Of a stretch of 42,408 nucleotides of DNA, positions 33,397-41,061 are shown in pieces. A model generated the notes under the pieces. The model was not told where the DNA came from, searched no databases, and saw nothing but the letters and a program-made list of their open reading frames with translations. The position numbers were made by a program, and so were the translations under genes. How positions within the stretch are numbered: the first letter of the stretch is position 1; each line of letters begins with the position of its first letter. Source of the DNA: Hyphomicrobiales bacterium (GTDB lineage: Bacteria; Pseudomonadota; Alphaproteobacteria; Rhizobiales; Rhizobiaceae); the NCBI GenBank assembly GCA_900468065.1, contig UBTA01000064.1, positions 1 to 42,408 on the forward strand, in the 5' to 3' direction.

Positions 33397-34494
33397 ATGC
33401 GGTCTCATTTCAAGTTTTCCCTGTCCGATATGCTCAGGCAGCACCGGCGTTGGGAAAAGACCATTGCCAAGGCCGTCAAGGTGACGCGCAAGGCACTTGT
33501 TTCCACCGTGTCCGCAAAACCATCGGCATCAAAACCAGCGGCAAAACCCCGGTCCGTGGCAAAACCGGCCGCAGGGTTGCAGGAGATCAAGGCGTTCGGC
33601 AGCAATCCCGGCCGCCTGCGCATGCTGCGCTATGTGCCGGCCGGCCTGCCGAAAAAATCGCCGCTGGTTGTCGTCCTGCACGGCTGCCAGCAAACCGCCG
33701 AAGCCTATGATCTCGGCAGTGGCTGGTCCACCTTGGCACGTGAACGCGGCTTTGCCGTCGTCTATGCCGAGCAGAAGCGCTCCAACAACGGCAATCTCTG
33801 TTTCAACTGGTTTCGCCCAAGCAACGTCACCCGCGATCGCGGCGAGGTCATGTCGATCCGCCAGATGGTCGCCAAGATGGCGTCAGCCCATGGCATTGAC
33901 CGCAAGCGCGTCTTCGTTACCGGCCTGTCTGCCGGTGGCGCGATGGCGGCAGCGATGCTGGCAACCTATCCTGATGTGTTTCGCGGCGGCGGTGTGATCG
34001 CCGGACTGCCCTATGGCGCAGCGCGTGACGTTCACCGGGCGCTGGCTGCGATGAAGTCCGCGCCGGAACGGGCTGGGCGGGAATGGGGCGATCTCGTGCG
34101 GGCCGCATCGCCGGTAACGCGCGATTTCCCCGCGGTTTCGATCTGGCACGGCACGAAGGATCATACGGTGTCGTTATCCAACGCAGACGCGCTGTTACAA
34201 CAATGGCTGGATGTGCACGGTCTTGAAGCCGCGGCCTATACCCAGAGCGACGTCGATGGCCATATCCGCCGTGTCTGGAAGGATGCGTCGGGCAAGGTTG
34301 CGGTCGAACTCTACCTGATCGATGGCATGGGCCACGGGACGCCGCTGAAGCCAAGGCCGGCGTCGCGTGTCAAGGCCGATACGCCCGGCCCCTACATGCT
34401 CGATGCCGGCATTTCCTCGTCGATGCATCTGGCGACGGCTTGGGGCCTGAAGAAGTCGCCGCTGCTTTCCGCGCAGAAACAGGCGGCCGAATAG
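33397..34494 (+). CDS. PHB depolymerase-family esterase
   Basis: A 365-residue alpha/beta hydrolase of the LpqC/PHB-depolymerase esterase family. A basic, Lys/Ala/Pro-rich N-terminus (residues 1-60: KPSASKPAAKPRSVAKPA) precedes the fold. The oxyanion motif LHGCQQTAEAYD lies at 94-105, the nucleophile Ser178 is in VTGLSAGGAMA, the acid Asp255 in WHGTKDHTV, and the His313 in DGMGHGTP, so the triad is complete. Known members split polyhydroxybutyrate or feruloyl esters; no signal peptide is visible, so an intracellular PHB-related role is possible. ATG 33397 has AAGGG 8 nt upstream; ATG 33373 has its only purine run (GGAGG) almost touching it. It is separated from the crotonase gene by the repeat element and may have its own promoter. 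Confidence 0.87.
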   Translation: MRSHFKFSLSDMLRQHRRWEKTIAKAVKVTRKALVSTVSAKPSASKPAAKPRSVAKPAAGLQEIKAFGSNPGRLRMLRYVPAGLPKKSPLVVVLHGCQQTAEAYDLGSGWSTLARERGFAVVYAEQKRSNNGNLCFNWFRPSNVTRDRGEVMSIRQMVAKMASAHGIDRKRVFVTGLSAGGAMAAAMLATYPDVFRGGGVIAGLPYGAARDVHRALAAMKSAPERAGREWGDLVRAASPVTRDFPAVSIWHGTKDHTVSLSNADALLQQWLDVHGLEAAAYTQSDVDGHIRRVWKDASGKVAVELYLIDGMGHGTPLKPRPASRVKADTPGPYMLDAGISSSMHLATAWGLKKSPLLSAQKQAAE

Positions 34495-34766
34495 GCGGAA
34501 AACCCTTAAAATCCTCAGTTTTCCAGCAATGAAATTTTAACACTGCCTTAAGTACGTGCCGATATGGTTCGGGGCATCGCAGGCCGGATTGTCCGGTTCC
34601 TGACGGGCCGCATGACGCGCGCCGTCTCCGCCCGCTGTGGCATGTCATCCCATTTTCGCATTCTGGAACAGTCCCGTGCTCTTGGCGCCGGTCACCCAAC
34701 CGGCATGCGGACCAGATCGAGCCTCCGCCCGGCGCAAGAGCCGGGCCGCAATAGGGGAAACCTGCC
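34495..34766. other. 272-bp leader region before the chemoreceptor gene
   Basis: No gene recognised. The first 70 bases are AT-rich (CCTTAAAATCC to CCTTAAGTACG) and probably hold the chemoreceptor promoter; the remainder is GC-rich leader with a small GCCGGT/ACCGGC hairpin at 34686-34703. AGGGGAA about 8 nt before GTG 34767 serves as the ribosome binding site. Confidence 0.4.
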
Positions 34767-36872
34767 GTGTCCAAAAGATCGAACCTGATGACGCGCATTC
34801 TTGTCGCCGCGTCCTTCGTCGTCGTCGCCGCCTTTGTCGGCTTCTCCGTCTATATCGACAGCCTCCAGCATGACGTAACGACCCGCGCGGTCGAGGAGAA
34901 CATTTCCTCGTCCGGCAAGCAGGCCGCCCAGAGCGTCGCCAACTGGCTGAATGGCCGGGTCACCCTGACGGCGATGGTTGCCAATGCGGCCGGCCGTGCG
35001 GCCGATCAGGCCGGTCTCGAACGCACGCTGAACAATGACGTTCTGACCAAGGAATTCATCAGCACCTATGTCGGCGATGAAACCGGAAAATTCACCACCT
35101 GGCCGATCAACCCGATGCCGGAAGGCTACGATCCGCGCAAGCGCCCATGGTATCAGGATGCCGTCAAGGCCGACGGCAGTGTGCTGACCGATCCCTATAT
35201 TGATGCGTCGAGCGGCGACCTGATCATCAGCGCTGCGGCGCCGGTCAAGAAGGACGGCAAGCTGATCGGCGTTACCGGCAGCGACTTCTCGCTGAAGACG
35301 CTGGTATCGATGGTCAAGGATATCGATGTCGGCGGCGAAGGCTTTGCCTTCCTCGTCAACAAGTCGGGCCAGATCCTCGTTCATCCGGATGCCAAGCTGG
35401 TCACCAAGACGCTCGCCGATGCCTTCCCGACGGAGACGCCGTCGATCGGCTCAACGATCATGCAGACGGAGCTTGACGGCAAGCCGATGCTCGTCAGCTT
35501 CGTGCCGGTCGCAGGCCTGCCAACGGTCGAATGGTATGTCGGCTTCGCCGTCGATGCCGATCTTGCCTATTCCGCCATCGGCCAGTTCCGGATTGCCGCC
35601 ACCATTGCCACGCTTCTGGCGGTCGGTGTGATGATTGCCTTCCTTGCGACCCTGCTCGGCCGCCTCGTCATCCGCCCGGTCACCGATATGACCGGCGCAA
35701 TGGAACGCCTGGCTGCCGGCGATCTGAAAGCCGAAATCCCCGGCCAGGAGCGTCGCGACCAGATCGGCTCGATGGCTGCCGCCGTCGCCGTCTTCCGCAC
35801 CAATGCTATCGAACGGGCGCGTCTCGAAGGCGAAGCCGAGACCGGCCGTTCGCTGTCAGAGCAGGAGCGCCGTGAGCGCGAAACGTTGAAGGCCAAGGAA
35901 ACCGCCGATATCCAGCAGGCTGTTGAAGCGCTGGCGACCGGGCTTGGCCGTCTTGCCGACGGCGATCTCGGCTACCGCATCTCGGTTCCGTTCGTCATGC
36001 ATCTGGACCGCCTGCGTGCCGACTTCAACAATTCGGTGACCAAGCTGCATCAGACGCTGCAGGCCGTTGGCGCCAATGCCCGCGCCATCGATGCCGGCGC
36101 CACCGAAATCCGCACCGCCGCCGACGATCTTGCCCGCCGCACCGAGCAGCAGGCAGCCTCCGTGGAAGAAACGGCCGCAGCGCTCGAGCAGATCACGACG
36201 ACGGTCAAGGACAGCGCCCGCCGTGCCGAAGAAGTCGGCCAGCTGGTTGCCCGTACCCGCGCCGGTGCCGAAAAGTCCGGCGAAGTGGTCCGCAATGCCG
36301 TCAACGCCATGCACGGCATCGAAAAGTCTTCCGGCGAGATTTCCAATATCATCGGCGTCATCGACGACATCGCCTTCCAGACCAACCTCTTGGCGCTGAA
36401 CGCAGGCGTCGAGGCGGCTCGCGCAGGCGACGCCGGCAAGGGCTTTGCCGTCGTTGCCCAGGAAGTGCGCGAACTTGCCCAGCGCTCGGCCAATGCTGCC
36501 AAGGAAATCAAGGCGCTGATCACCACCTCGGGCGATCAGGTCCGCGCCGGCGTGATGCTGGTCGGTGAAACCGGCCAGTCGCTGCAGGCGATCGTCTCCG
36601 AGGTCCAGGAGATCAATGGGCATATCGGTGCGATCGTCACAGCCACCCGCGAACAGTCCATTGGACTGCAAGAGATCAACACGGCCGTCAACACCATGGA
36701 CCAGGGCACCCAGCAGAACGCCGCCATGGTCGAGGAACAGACAGCGGCCAGCCATGGCCTCGCCTCGGAAGCGGCAGCCCTCAACGACCTGCTCGCCCAG
36801 TTCAATATCGGCGACACCCAGTCGTCGGCGCCGGCTGCAAGGCAGAGCAATTACGCCCGCCGCGCCGCCTGA
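34767..36872 (+). CDS. Methyl-accepting chemotaxis protein with dCache sensor
   Basis: A 701-residue chemoreceptor. A membrane segment at 8-29 is followed by a periplasmic domain of about 245 residues of dCache type ([49 protein letters not shown]), which in related proteins binds amino acids or similar small ligands. The second membrane segment lies near 275-297, then HAMP ([18 protein letters not shown]), a second HAMP-like segment ([18 protein letters not shown]), and the signalling domain with the conserved tip [42 protein letters not shown]. It ends [11 protein letters not shown] without a CheR-binding pentapeptide. It starts at GTG 34767. No che genes lie nearby. A strong terminator follows at 36899-36936. 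Confidence 0.92.
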   Translation: MSKRSNLMTRILVAASFVVVAAFVGFSVYIDSLQHDVTTRAVEENISSSGKQAAQSVANWLNGRVTLTAMVANAAGRAADQAGLERTLNNDVLTKEFISTYVGDETGKFTTWPINPMPEGYDPRKRPWYQDAVKADGSVLTDPYIDASSGDLIISAAAPVKKDGKLIGVTGSDFSLKTLVSMVKDIDVGGEGFAFLVNKSGQILVHPDAKLVTKTLADAFPTETPSIGSTIMQTELDGKPMLVSFVPVAGLPTVEWYVGFAVDADLAYSAIGQFRIAATIATLLAVGVMIAFLATLLGRLVIRPVTDMTGAMERLAAGDLKAEIPGQERRDQIGSMAAAVAVFRTNAIERARLEGEAETGRSLSEQERRERETLKAKETADIQQAVEALATGLGRLADGDLGYRISVPFVMHLDRLRADFNNSVTKLHQTLQAVGANARAIDAGATEIRTAADDLARRTEQQAASVEETAAALEQITTTVKDSARRAEEVGQLVARTRAGAEKSGEVVRNAVNAMHGIEKSSGEISNIIGVIDDIAFQTNLLALNAGVEAARAGDAGKGFAVVAQEVRELAQRSANAAKEIKALITTSGDQVRAGVMLVGETGQSLQAIVSEVQEINGHIGAIVTATREQSIGLQEINTAVNTMDQGTQQNAAMVEEQTAASHGLASEAAALNDLLAQFNIGDTQSSAPAARQSNYARRAA

Positions 36873-36898
36873 TAAACTGAGCGCTTGCATTCCAAACA

Positions 36899-36936
36899 CC
36901 CGCGCCGGACCTCCGGCGCGGGTGTTTTCGTTTTTC
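36899..36936 (+). terminator. Rho-independent terminator of the chemoreceptor gene
   Basis: A perfect 11-bp stem, ACCCGCGCCGG (36899-36909) with CCGGCGCGGGT (36914-36924), loop ACCT, followed by GTTTTCGTTTTT. It lies 27 nt beyond the stop of the plus-strand chemoreceptor gene. Confidence 0.93.
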
Positions 36937-36964
36937 CATCCACAGTTCCGTTCGCCGTTGCATA

Positions 36965-37002
36965 TGGTTTAATATTAAACTATATAGTTCTACATTAAAC
37001 CA
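36965..37002. promoter_or_regulatory. AT-rich palindromic operator/promoter of the nitroreductase-MarR operon
   Basis: GTTTAATATTAAAC (36967-36980) is a perfect palindrome, and the outer pair TGGTTTAAT (36965-36973) / ATTAAACCA (36994-37002) forms a second inverted repeat that shares the left arm. TATATA at 36983 may be the -10 element. The site ends 14 nt before the nitroreductase start. MarR regulators bind AT-rich palindromes of this type, and one is coded at the end of this operon; autoregulation is inferred. Confidence 0.65.
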
Positions 37003-37015
37003 AATGGAGGATGGC

Positions 37016-38167
37016 ATGGCAGCGACACGACGGATGTGCATGGGCATCGTTTTAGGCGGTGTGGTACTGGCAACAACCGCTGGCGGTCTTTGGGCTTCCA
37101 CCCGTGATCCTGTTTCGGCAAGAAAGCCATGGCAGGATGCCGGCCACGGTGAAGCCGATCTCCGGCGCCGAATATTGTCTTTCGCGATCCTGGCGCCCAA
37201 CCCGCACAACCGGCAGCCCTGGCTTGCCGATCTGTCCGAGCAAAACGAAATCACGCTCTATTGCCAAGGCGATCGCCGCCTGCCGCAGACCGATCCGCAC
37301 GACCGGCAGATCACCATCGGCCTTGGCTGCTTCCTCGAACTGTTGGCGCAAGCGGCTGCTGAGGAGGGATATCGGGCGGACATCGTGCTGTTTCCGGACG
37401 GGGAGCCGCAACCACGGCTGGATGACCGCCCCGTGGCGCATATCCGGCTCAGTCAAGCCGCCATGATCCACCGCGATCCTCTGTTCGCGCATGTCCTGTC
37501 GCGCCGCTCGAACAAGGAGGCCTATGATCTCGCGCGGCCGGTGGAGGCGGACAAGCTCGGCAAAATCGCCGCCGCCGCGCGCATGTCGGCCATTGGCCAT
37601 ACGAGTGATCCCGCCCGCGTCGAAGCGCTGCGCGGGCTCGCCTGGGATGCGTATTATACAGAGATCACCACGCCGCATACATTGAAGGAGAGCATCGACC
37701 TCATCCGCATCGGCCGCGCCGAGATTGAGGCCAATCCGGACGGCATCGATCTGTCCGGCCCGTTCATCGAGGGATTGTCGATGGCCGGTCTGCTGTCGCG
37801 CGATGCCATGCTCGACCAAACGTCATCGACATTCCAGCAGCAGATTCCGATCCTGAAAGAGCCGGTCGATACGGCAATGGCTTTCCTCTGGCTGAAAACC
37901 GCCGGAAACAGCCGCGCCGACCAAATTACCGCCGGGCGCGACTATATCCGCCTCAATCTGGCAGCGACGGCGGCGGGCGTCTCAATGCACCCGTTCAGCC
38001 AGGCGCTGCAGGAGTTTACCGAAATGCGTCCGCACTTTCTCGCCATGCGTGACGCGCTTGCGGTGGGAGAGAATGAAACGCTTCAAATGTTCGTTCGTCT
38101 CGGCTACGGTCCGGCCATTGAGGGCGCACCCCGCTGGCCCGTGGACACCCGGATCAGGAGCGCATGA
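37016..38167 (+). CDS. Acg-type FMN nitroreductase-family protein with Tat-like signal
   Basis: A 383-residue protein of the Acg-like nitroreductase family. The N-terminus MAATRRMCMGIVLGGVVLATTAGGL looks like a twin-arginine signal or a membrane anchor. The core has ILAPNPHNRQPWL (the FMN-binding RQPW), DPHDRQITIGLGCFLELLAQAA, RRSNKEAYD and AATAAGVSMHPFSQALQEFTEM. Mycobacterial Acg binds FMN tightly and lacks reductase activity; whether this one is active cannot be told. ATG 37016 has GGAGG 5 nt upstream; ATG 37004 lies before that site. The downstream MarR gene overlaps by 4 nt (ATGA), giving a two-gene operon behind the palindromes at 36965-37002, a layout seen for redox- or electrophile-induced nitroreductases. 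Confidence 0.82.
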   Translation: MAATRRMCMGIVLGGVVLATTAGGLWASTRDPVSARKPWQDAGHGEADLRRRILSFAILAPNPHNRQPWLADLSEQNEITLYCQGDRRLPQTDPHDRQITIGLGCFLELLAQAAAEEGYRADIVLFPDGEPQPRLDDRPVAHIRLSQAAMIHRDPLFAHVLSRRSNKEAYDLARPVEADKLGKIAAAARMSAIGHTSDPARVEALRGLAWDAYYTEITTPHTLKESIDLIRIGRAEIEANPDGIDLSGPFIEGLSMAGLLSRDAMLDQTSSTFQQQIPILKEPVDTAMAFLWLKTAGNSRADQITAGRDYIRLNLAATAAGVSMHPFSQALQEFTEMRPHFLAMRDALAVGENETLQMFVRLGYGPAIEGAPRWPVDTRIRSA

Positions 38168-38625
38168 CGGCGAACGAAAACGATCTGCAAACGCTGTTCC
38201 GGTTCCTCAACGAAATCGGCATCGTCGCGCAATTGTCAGCCAATGCGTTCGGGAAAGTGATGCCTGAAGGTATGACCTTGCCGCAGTTCGTCGTGCTCAA
38301 CCATCTGGTCCGGCTGGGGGATAGCCGCACGCCCGTGTCGATCGCACAGGCGATGCAGGTCACCAAGGGCGCCATGACCAATACGCTTGGCCATCTCGAA
38401 GGAAAAGGTTTCATCGCCATCGTGCCGGATGCGCATGATGGCCGCTCGAAGCGGGTTTCGCTGACGGCGATGGGCAAGGCAGCCCGCGATGCGGCAATCG
38501 AGGCTCTCGGCCCGGAGTTGCGCGGTATCGCCGGCGAAATCGCAATGCCGGGGATCATCAAAGCGCTGCCGGCCGTCGAAAGCCTGCGCAAGGTGCTGGA
38601 CATCCGGCGCGATCCGAAGAGCTGA
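38164..38625 (+). CDS. MarR-family transcriptional regulator
   Basis: A 153-residue regulator with a MarR winged helix: PQFVVLNHLVRLGDSRTPVSIAQAMQVTKGAMTNTLGHLEGKGFIAIVPDAHDGRSKRVSLTAMGKAARDAA, in which the recognition helix is TKGAMTNTLGHLEGKG and the wing is PDAHDGRSKRV. Its ATG overlaps the nitroreductase stop (ATGA at 38164-38167), so the two are translationally coupled. It probably represses its own operon at 36965-37002 and is released by a ligand or oxidant processed by the nitroreductase. There is one visible Cys only outside the fold region if any, so thiol sensing is not indicated. It converges with the RNA methyltransferase gene ending at 38650. Confidence 0.9.
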   Translation: MTANENDLQTLFRFLNEIGIVAQLSANAFGKVMPEGMTLPQFVVLNHLVRLGDSRTPVSIAQAMQVTKGAMTNTLGHLEGKGFIAIVPDAHDGRSKRVSLTAMGKAARDAAIEALGPELRGIAGEIAMPGIIKALPAVESLRKVLDIRRDPKS

Positions 38626-38649
38626 ACGTCGGATCGGCCAGTTGCTACT

Positions 38650-39900
38650 TCACTTCTCCAGCGTGGCGACAACCTCAACATGCGACGACCACAGAAACTG
38701 ATCGATCGGCGTCACGGAGGTGATCCGGTAGCCCACATCGACGAGGATGCGCAGGTCGCGCACCAAGGTCGCCGGATTGCAGGAGACCGCGACGATCTTC
38801 TTGACGCCGGAGCGGGCCATTTCCTTCACCTGGGCTTCGGCACCGGCGCGCGGCGGATCAAAGACGATGGCGTCATAGACCTTCAGTTCCGAGGCCATCA
38901 TCGGCCGGCGGAAGAGATCGCGCTTTTCCACAGTGACGGGTTTTAGCCCTTGCGTGTTGCGGGCAGCAAAATCCAGGGCCTTCAGCGGCTTGTCTTCGCT
39001 CTCGACGGCATGCACACGCGCCTTGCGGGCCATGCGCAGCGAGAAGGTGCCTGACCCTGCAAAAAGATCGATGACACGCTTGGCCTTGCCGAGATGCGCC
39101 ATCACCAGTTCCGCCATCGCCTCTTCCGCAGGCTTGGTCGCCTGCGTGAAGGTGCCGGGCGGCGGCGAAACGGAAACGCCGCCGAAATCGATCACCGGTT
39201 TGATCGGCTCGACGAGGATTTCGCCGTTGAGACTGAGGCGGGCAACGCTTTTCTGGCCGAGACCGGTTTCGACCGCCATCCGCCGCTGCCGGTCGTCCAT
39301 CGCCTTGATGCCCTCGAACGAGAGATCGAGGCCTGACAGCGTTTCAAGCACGGTGATACGGAACGTCTCGGCATTGACCGCCATCGCATTGGCGACTGTG
39401 CGGATGGTTGCAAGCCGCGACACGATGCCGGGGCTTGCGATGGGACATTCCGATATGGCGACGATGTGATGGGTCTCGGGCTGGTTATAGCCGAGCAGCA
39501 GCTCTTTTTCTGTCCGTCGGGCGGTAAACACTGTGCGCCGGCGTTCGCCGGGATGGGCAAGGACCAACGGCGCGACGTCGGCCTCCAGGGCCTTCGATTT
39601 CAAGGCATCGACAACCAGTTGCCGCTTGAAGCTCTGATAGAGGCTGTCGCTGGCATGCTGCAGGCTGCAACCGCCACAGGTGCCGTTCTCGCCGTCCGGT
39701 CCGAAATGCCGGCATTTGGGCTCGACACGCTCGGGCGACACGTCGGACATCGACATGACCGTGCCCTTGTCCTTGTTGACGGCCAGTGCCACGGTTTCGC
39801 CGGGCAGGGTGAAGGGCACATAGACCGGCCCGTACGGACCGCGGGTAATGCCGTCGCCGGATTGGCCGATCTTCTCGATGGTCAGCGTCTCGGTGCTCAT
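38650..39900 (-). CDS. Class I SAM-dependent RNA methyltransferase, TrmA/RlmD type
   Basis: A 416-residue m5U methyltransferase of the TrmA/RumA family. The N-terminal TRAM domain (residues 1-58, TETLTIEKIGQSGDGI) is followed by the 4Fe-4S cysteines Cys63, Cys75 and Cys78 (CGGC) and the fourth in AISECPIAS. The catalytic domain has VIDLFAGSGTFSLRMARKA (SAM binding), FDPPRAGAEAQVKE and the nucleophile Cys in VAVSCNPATLVRDL. It modifies a uridine in 23S rRNA or tRNA; which one is not certain from motifs alone. Its ATG overlaps the stop of the upstream TlyA gene by 4 nt, so the two RNA methyltransferases form one minus-strand operon. Confidence 0.9.
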   Translation of the reverse strand: MSTETLTIEKIGQSGDGITRGPYGPVYVPFTLPGETVALAVNKDKGTVMSMSDVSPERVEPKCRHFGPDGENGTCGGCSLQHASDSLYQSFKRQLVVDALKSKALEADVAPLVLAHPGERRRTVFTARRTEKELLLGYNQPETHHIVAISECPIASPGIVSRLATIRTVANAMAVNAETFRITVLETLSGLDLSFEGIKAMDDRQRRMAVETGLGQKSVARLSLNGEILVEPIKPVIDFGGVSVSPPPGTFTQATKPAEEAMAELVMAHLGKAKRVIDLFAGSGTFSLRMARKARVHAVESEDKPLKALDFAARNTQGLKPVTVEKRDLFRRPMMASELKVYDAIVFDPPRAGAEAQVKEMARSGVKKIVAVSCNPATLVRDLRILVDVGYRITSVTPIDQFLWSSHVEVVATLEK

Positions 39901-40685
39901 GCGGCTTCGTCCTGCGCGGCGTCATCATCCAGCGGCTTGTGGCCGGCCAGCAGATATTCTTCGTTGCCGTCACCGCCTGAAATCGGCGAGGGGATGAGGC
40001 CAAGGCTCGTCCAGCCCATGTCTTCGACGAGCCAGCGTTCCAGTTCGGCAGCAACCGCAGGTGCGGTCGAAGGGTCCTTGAGCAGGCCCGCCTTGCTGAT
40101 CGCCTCGCGGCCGGCTTCGAACTGCGGCTTGACGAGCAGGATGCAATGGGCGCCGGGCTCGGCGAGATCCAGCGCCGGCGGCAGCGCCAGTTTCAGCGAA
40201 ATGAACGACACGTCGGACACGATGAAGGAAATCTCCCGGCCGTCCAGGTTGTCCTCGTCCAGCACGCGGGCGTTCAGGCCCTCGATATTGGTAACGCGCG
40301 GATCGGCCTCGAGGCGCGGATGGAACTGGCCGTGGCCGACATCGACGGAAATGACATGGGCAGCACCCGCATGCAGCAGGATTTCGGTGAAACCGCCGGT
40401 CGAGGCGCCGATATCCAGACAGTCCAATCCTTCTGGCGACAGCTTGAAATGTTCAAGGCCCGCCTTCAGTTTCAGCGCTGCGCGCGAAACATAGGGCTGG
40501 ACCGGATCGTCGATGGCAATCGTCACATCCTCGGGAAAGGTCGAGCTCGCCTTGATGACGACTTTGCCGTTGACGGTAACGGTACCGCGCTGGATCGCAT
40601 CGCGGGCCCGCGAACGGCTGGCGACAAGCCCCAGGTTCAAAAGCAGCTGGTCGAGGCGGACGGAGGTTTTTGGTTCGTTTGACAT
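39897..40685 (-). CDS. tlyA: TlyA-family rRNA 2'-O-methyltransferase
   Basis: A 262-residue protein with an N-terminal S4 RNA-binding domain (residues 8-65, VRLDQLLLNLGLVASRSRARDAIQRGTVTVNGKV) and an FtsJ-like methyltransferase domain (LDCLDIGASTGGFTEILLHAGAAHVISVDVGHGQFHPRLEADPRV, then SFIVSDVSFISLKLALP and LLVKPQFEAGREAI). TlyA methylates ribose in 16S and/or 23S rRNA and in mycobacteria sets capreomycin susceptibility; homologs are often called haemolysin A. The gene leads the operon with the TrmA-type gene (overlap ATGA at 39897-39900). In related rhizobia dxs often lies upstream, but here the next gene upstream is the divergent chemoreceptor. ATG 40685 is the first start matching the S4 domain. 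Confidence 0.92.
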   Translation of the reverse strand: MSNEPKTSVRLDQLLLNLGLVASRSRARDAIQRGTVTVNGKVVIKASSTFPEDVTIAIDDPVQPYVSRAALKLKAGLEHFKLSPEGLDCLDIGASTGGFTEILLHAGAAHVISVDVGHGQFHPRLEADPRVTNIEGLNARVLDEDNLDGREISFIVSDVSFISLKLALPPALDLAEPGAHCILLVKPQFEAGREAISKAGLLKDPSTAPAVAAELERWLVEDMGWTSLGLIPSPISGGDGNEEYLLAGHKPLDDDAAQDEAA

Positions 40686-41061
40686 GGGTTCTCATGGCGC
40701 GTCAGGCCCGTGATGGCAAGGGCCATGCGGCCGGGCGCGTTCAAATAGTGCCGAAACAGGCTGCTTCGCGGGGCCATAGGGGCTGCCGGTCAGCGCGCCA
40801 AGCCTGCCACGCGGTATTTACCAGTAAAATTTTATGGGCTTTTTACCGATATTTAATTCGAAAGCTCTAATTTGATATGACTTACATCGCACGTTCTCGG
40901 ATATGCGATACCGGGCATGCAGCGCCGGTGAATTTGCTCGAAGAGTTCGCTTCGGCGGCAGGTTCCAAGGGCCATCCCGCGTGGCGGGACCCGGCATATA
41001 CCCCAGATTTCTTCACACTGTTTGCGCATCGGCCCCCTTGGCCGGGCAATATGGAGTCTCC
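40686..41061. other. 376-bp divergent control region between tlyA and a chemoreceptor gene
   Basis: No gene supported. An AT-rich block at 40810-40885 (with TTTTATGGGC, TTTAATTCG and TAATTTGATATG) must hold promoters. A CCCGCG/CGCGGG-like small hairpin lies at 40977-40990. GGAG at 41053-41056 serves the chemoreceptor ATG 41062. Confidence 0.45.

Noticed and set aside
36567..36972. Shadow frame past the end of the chemoreceptor
   Set aside because: It crosses the terminator and is in a second frame of the chemoreceptor gene.
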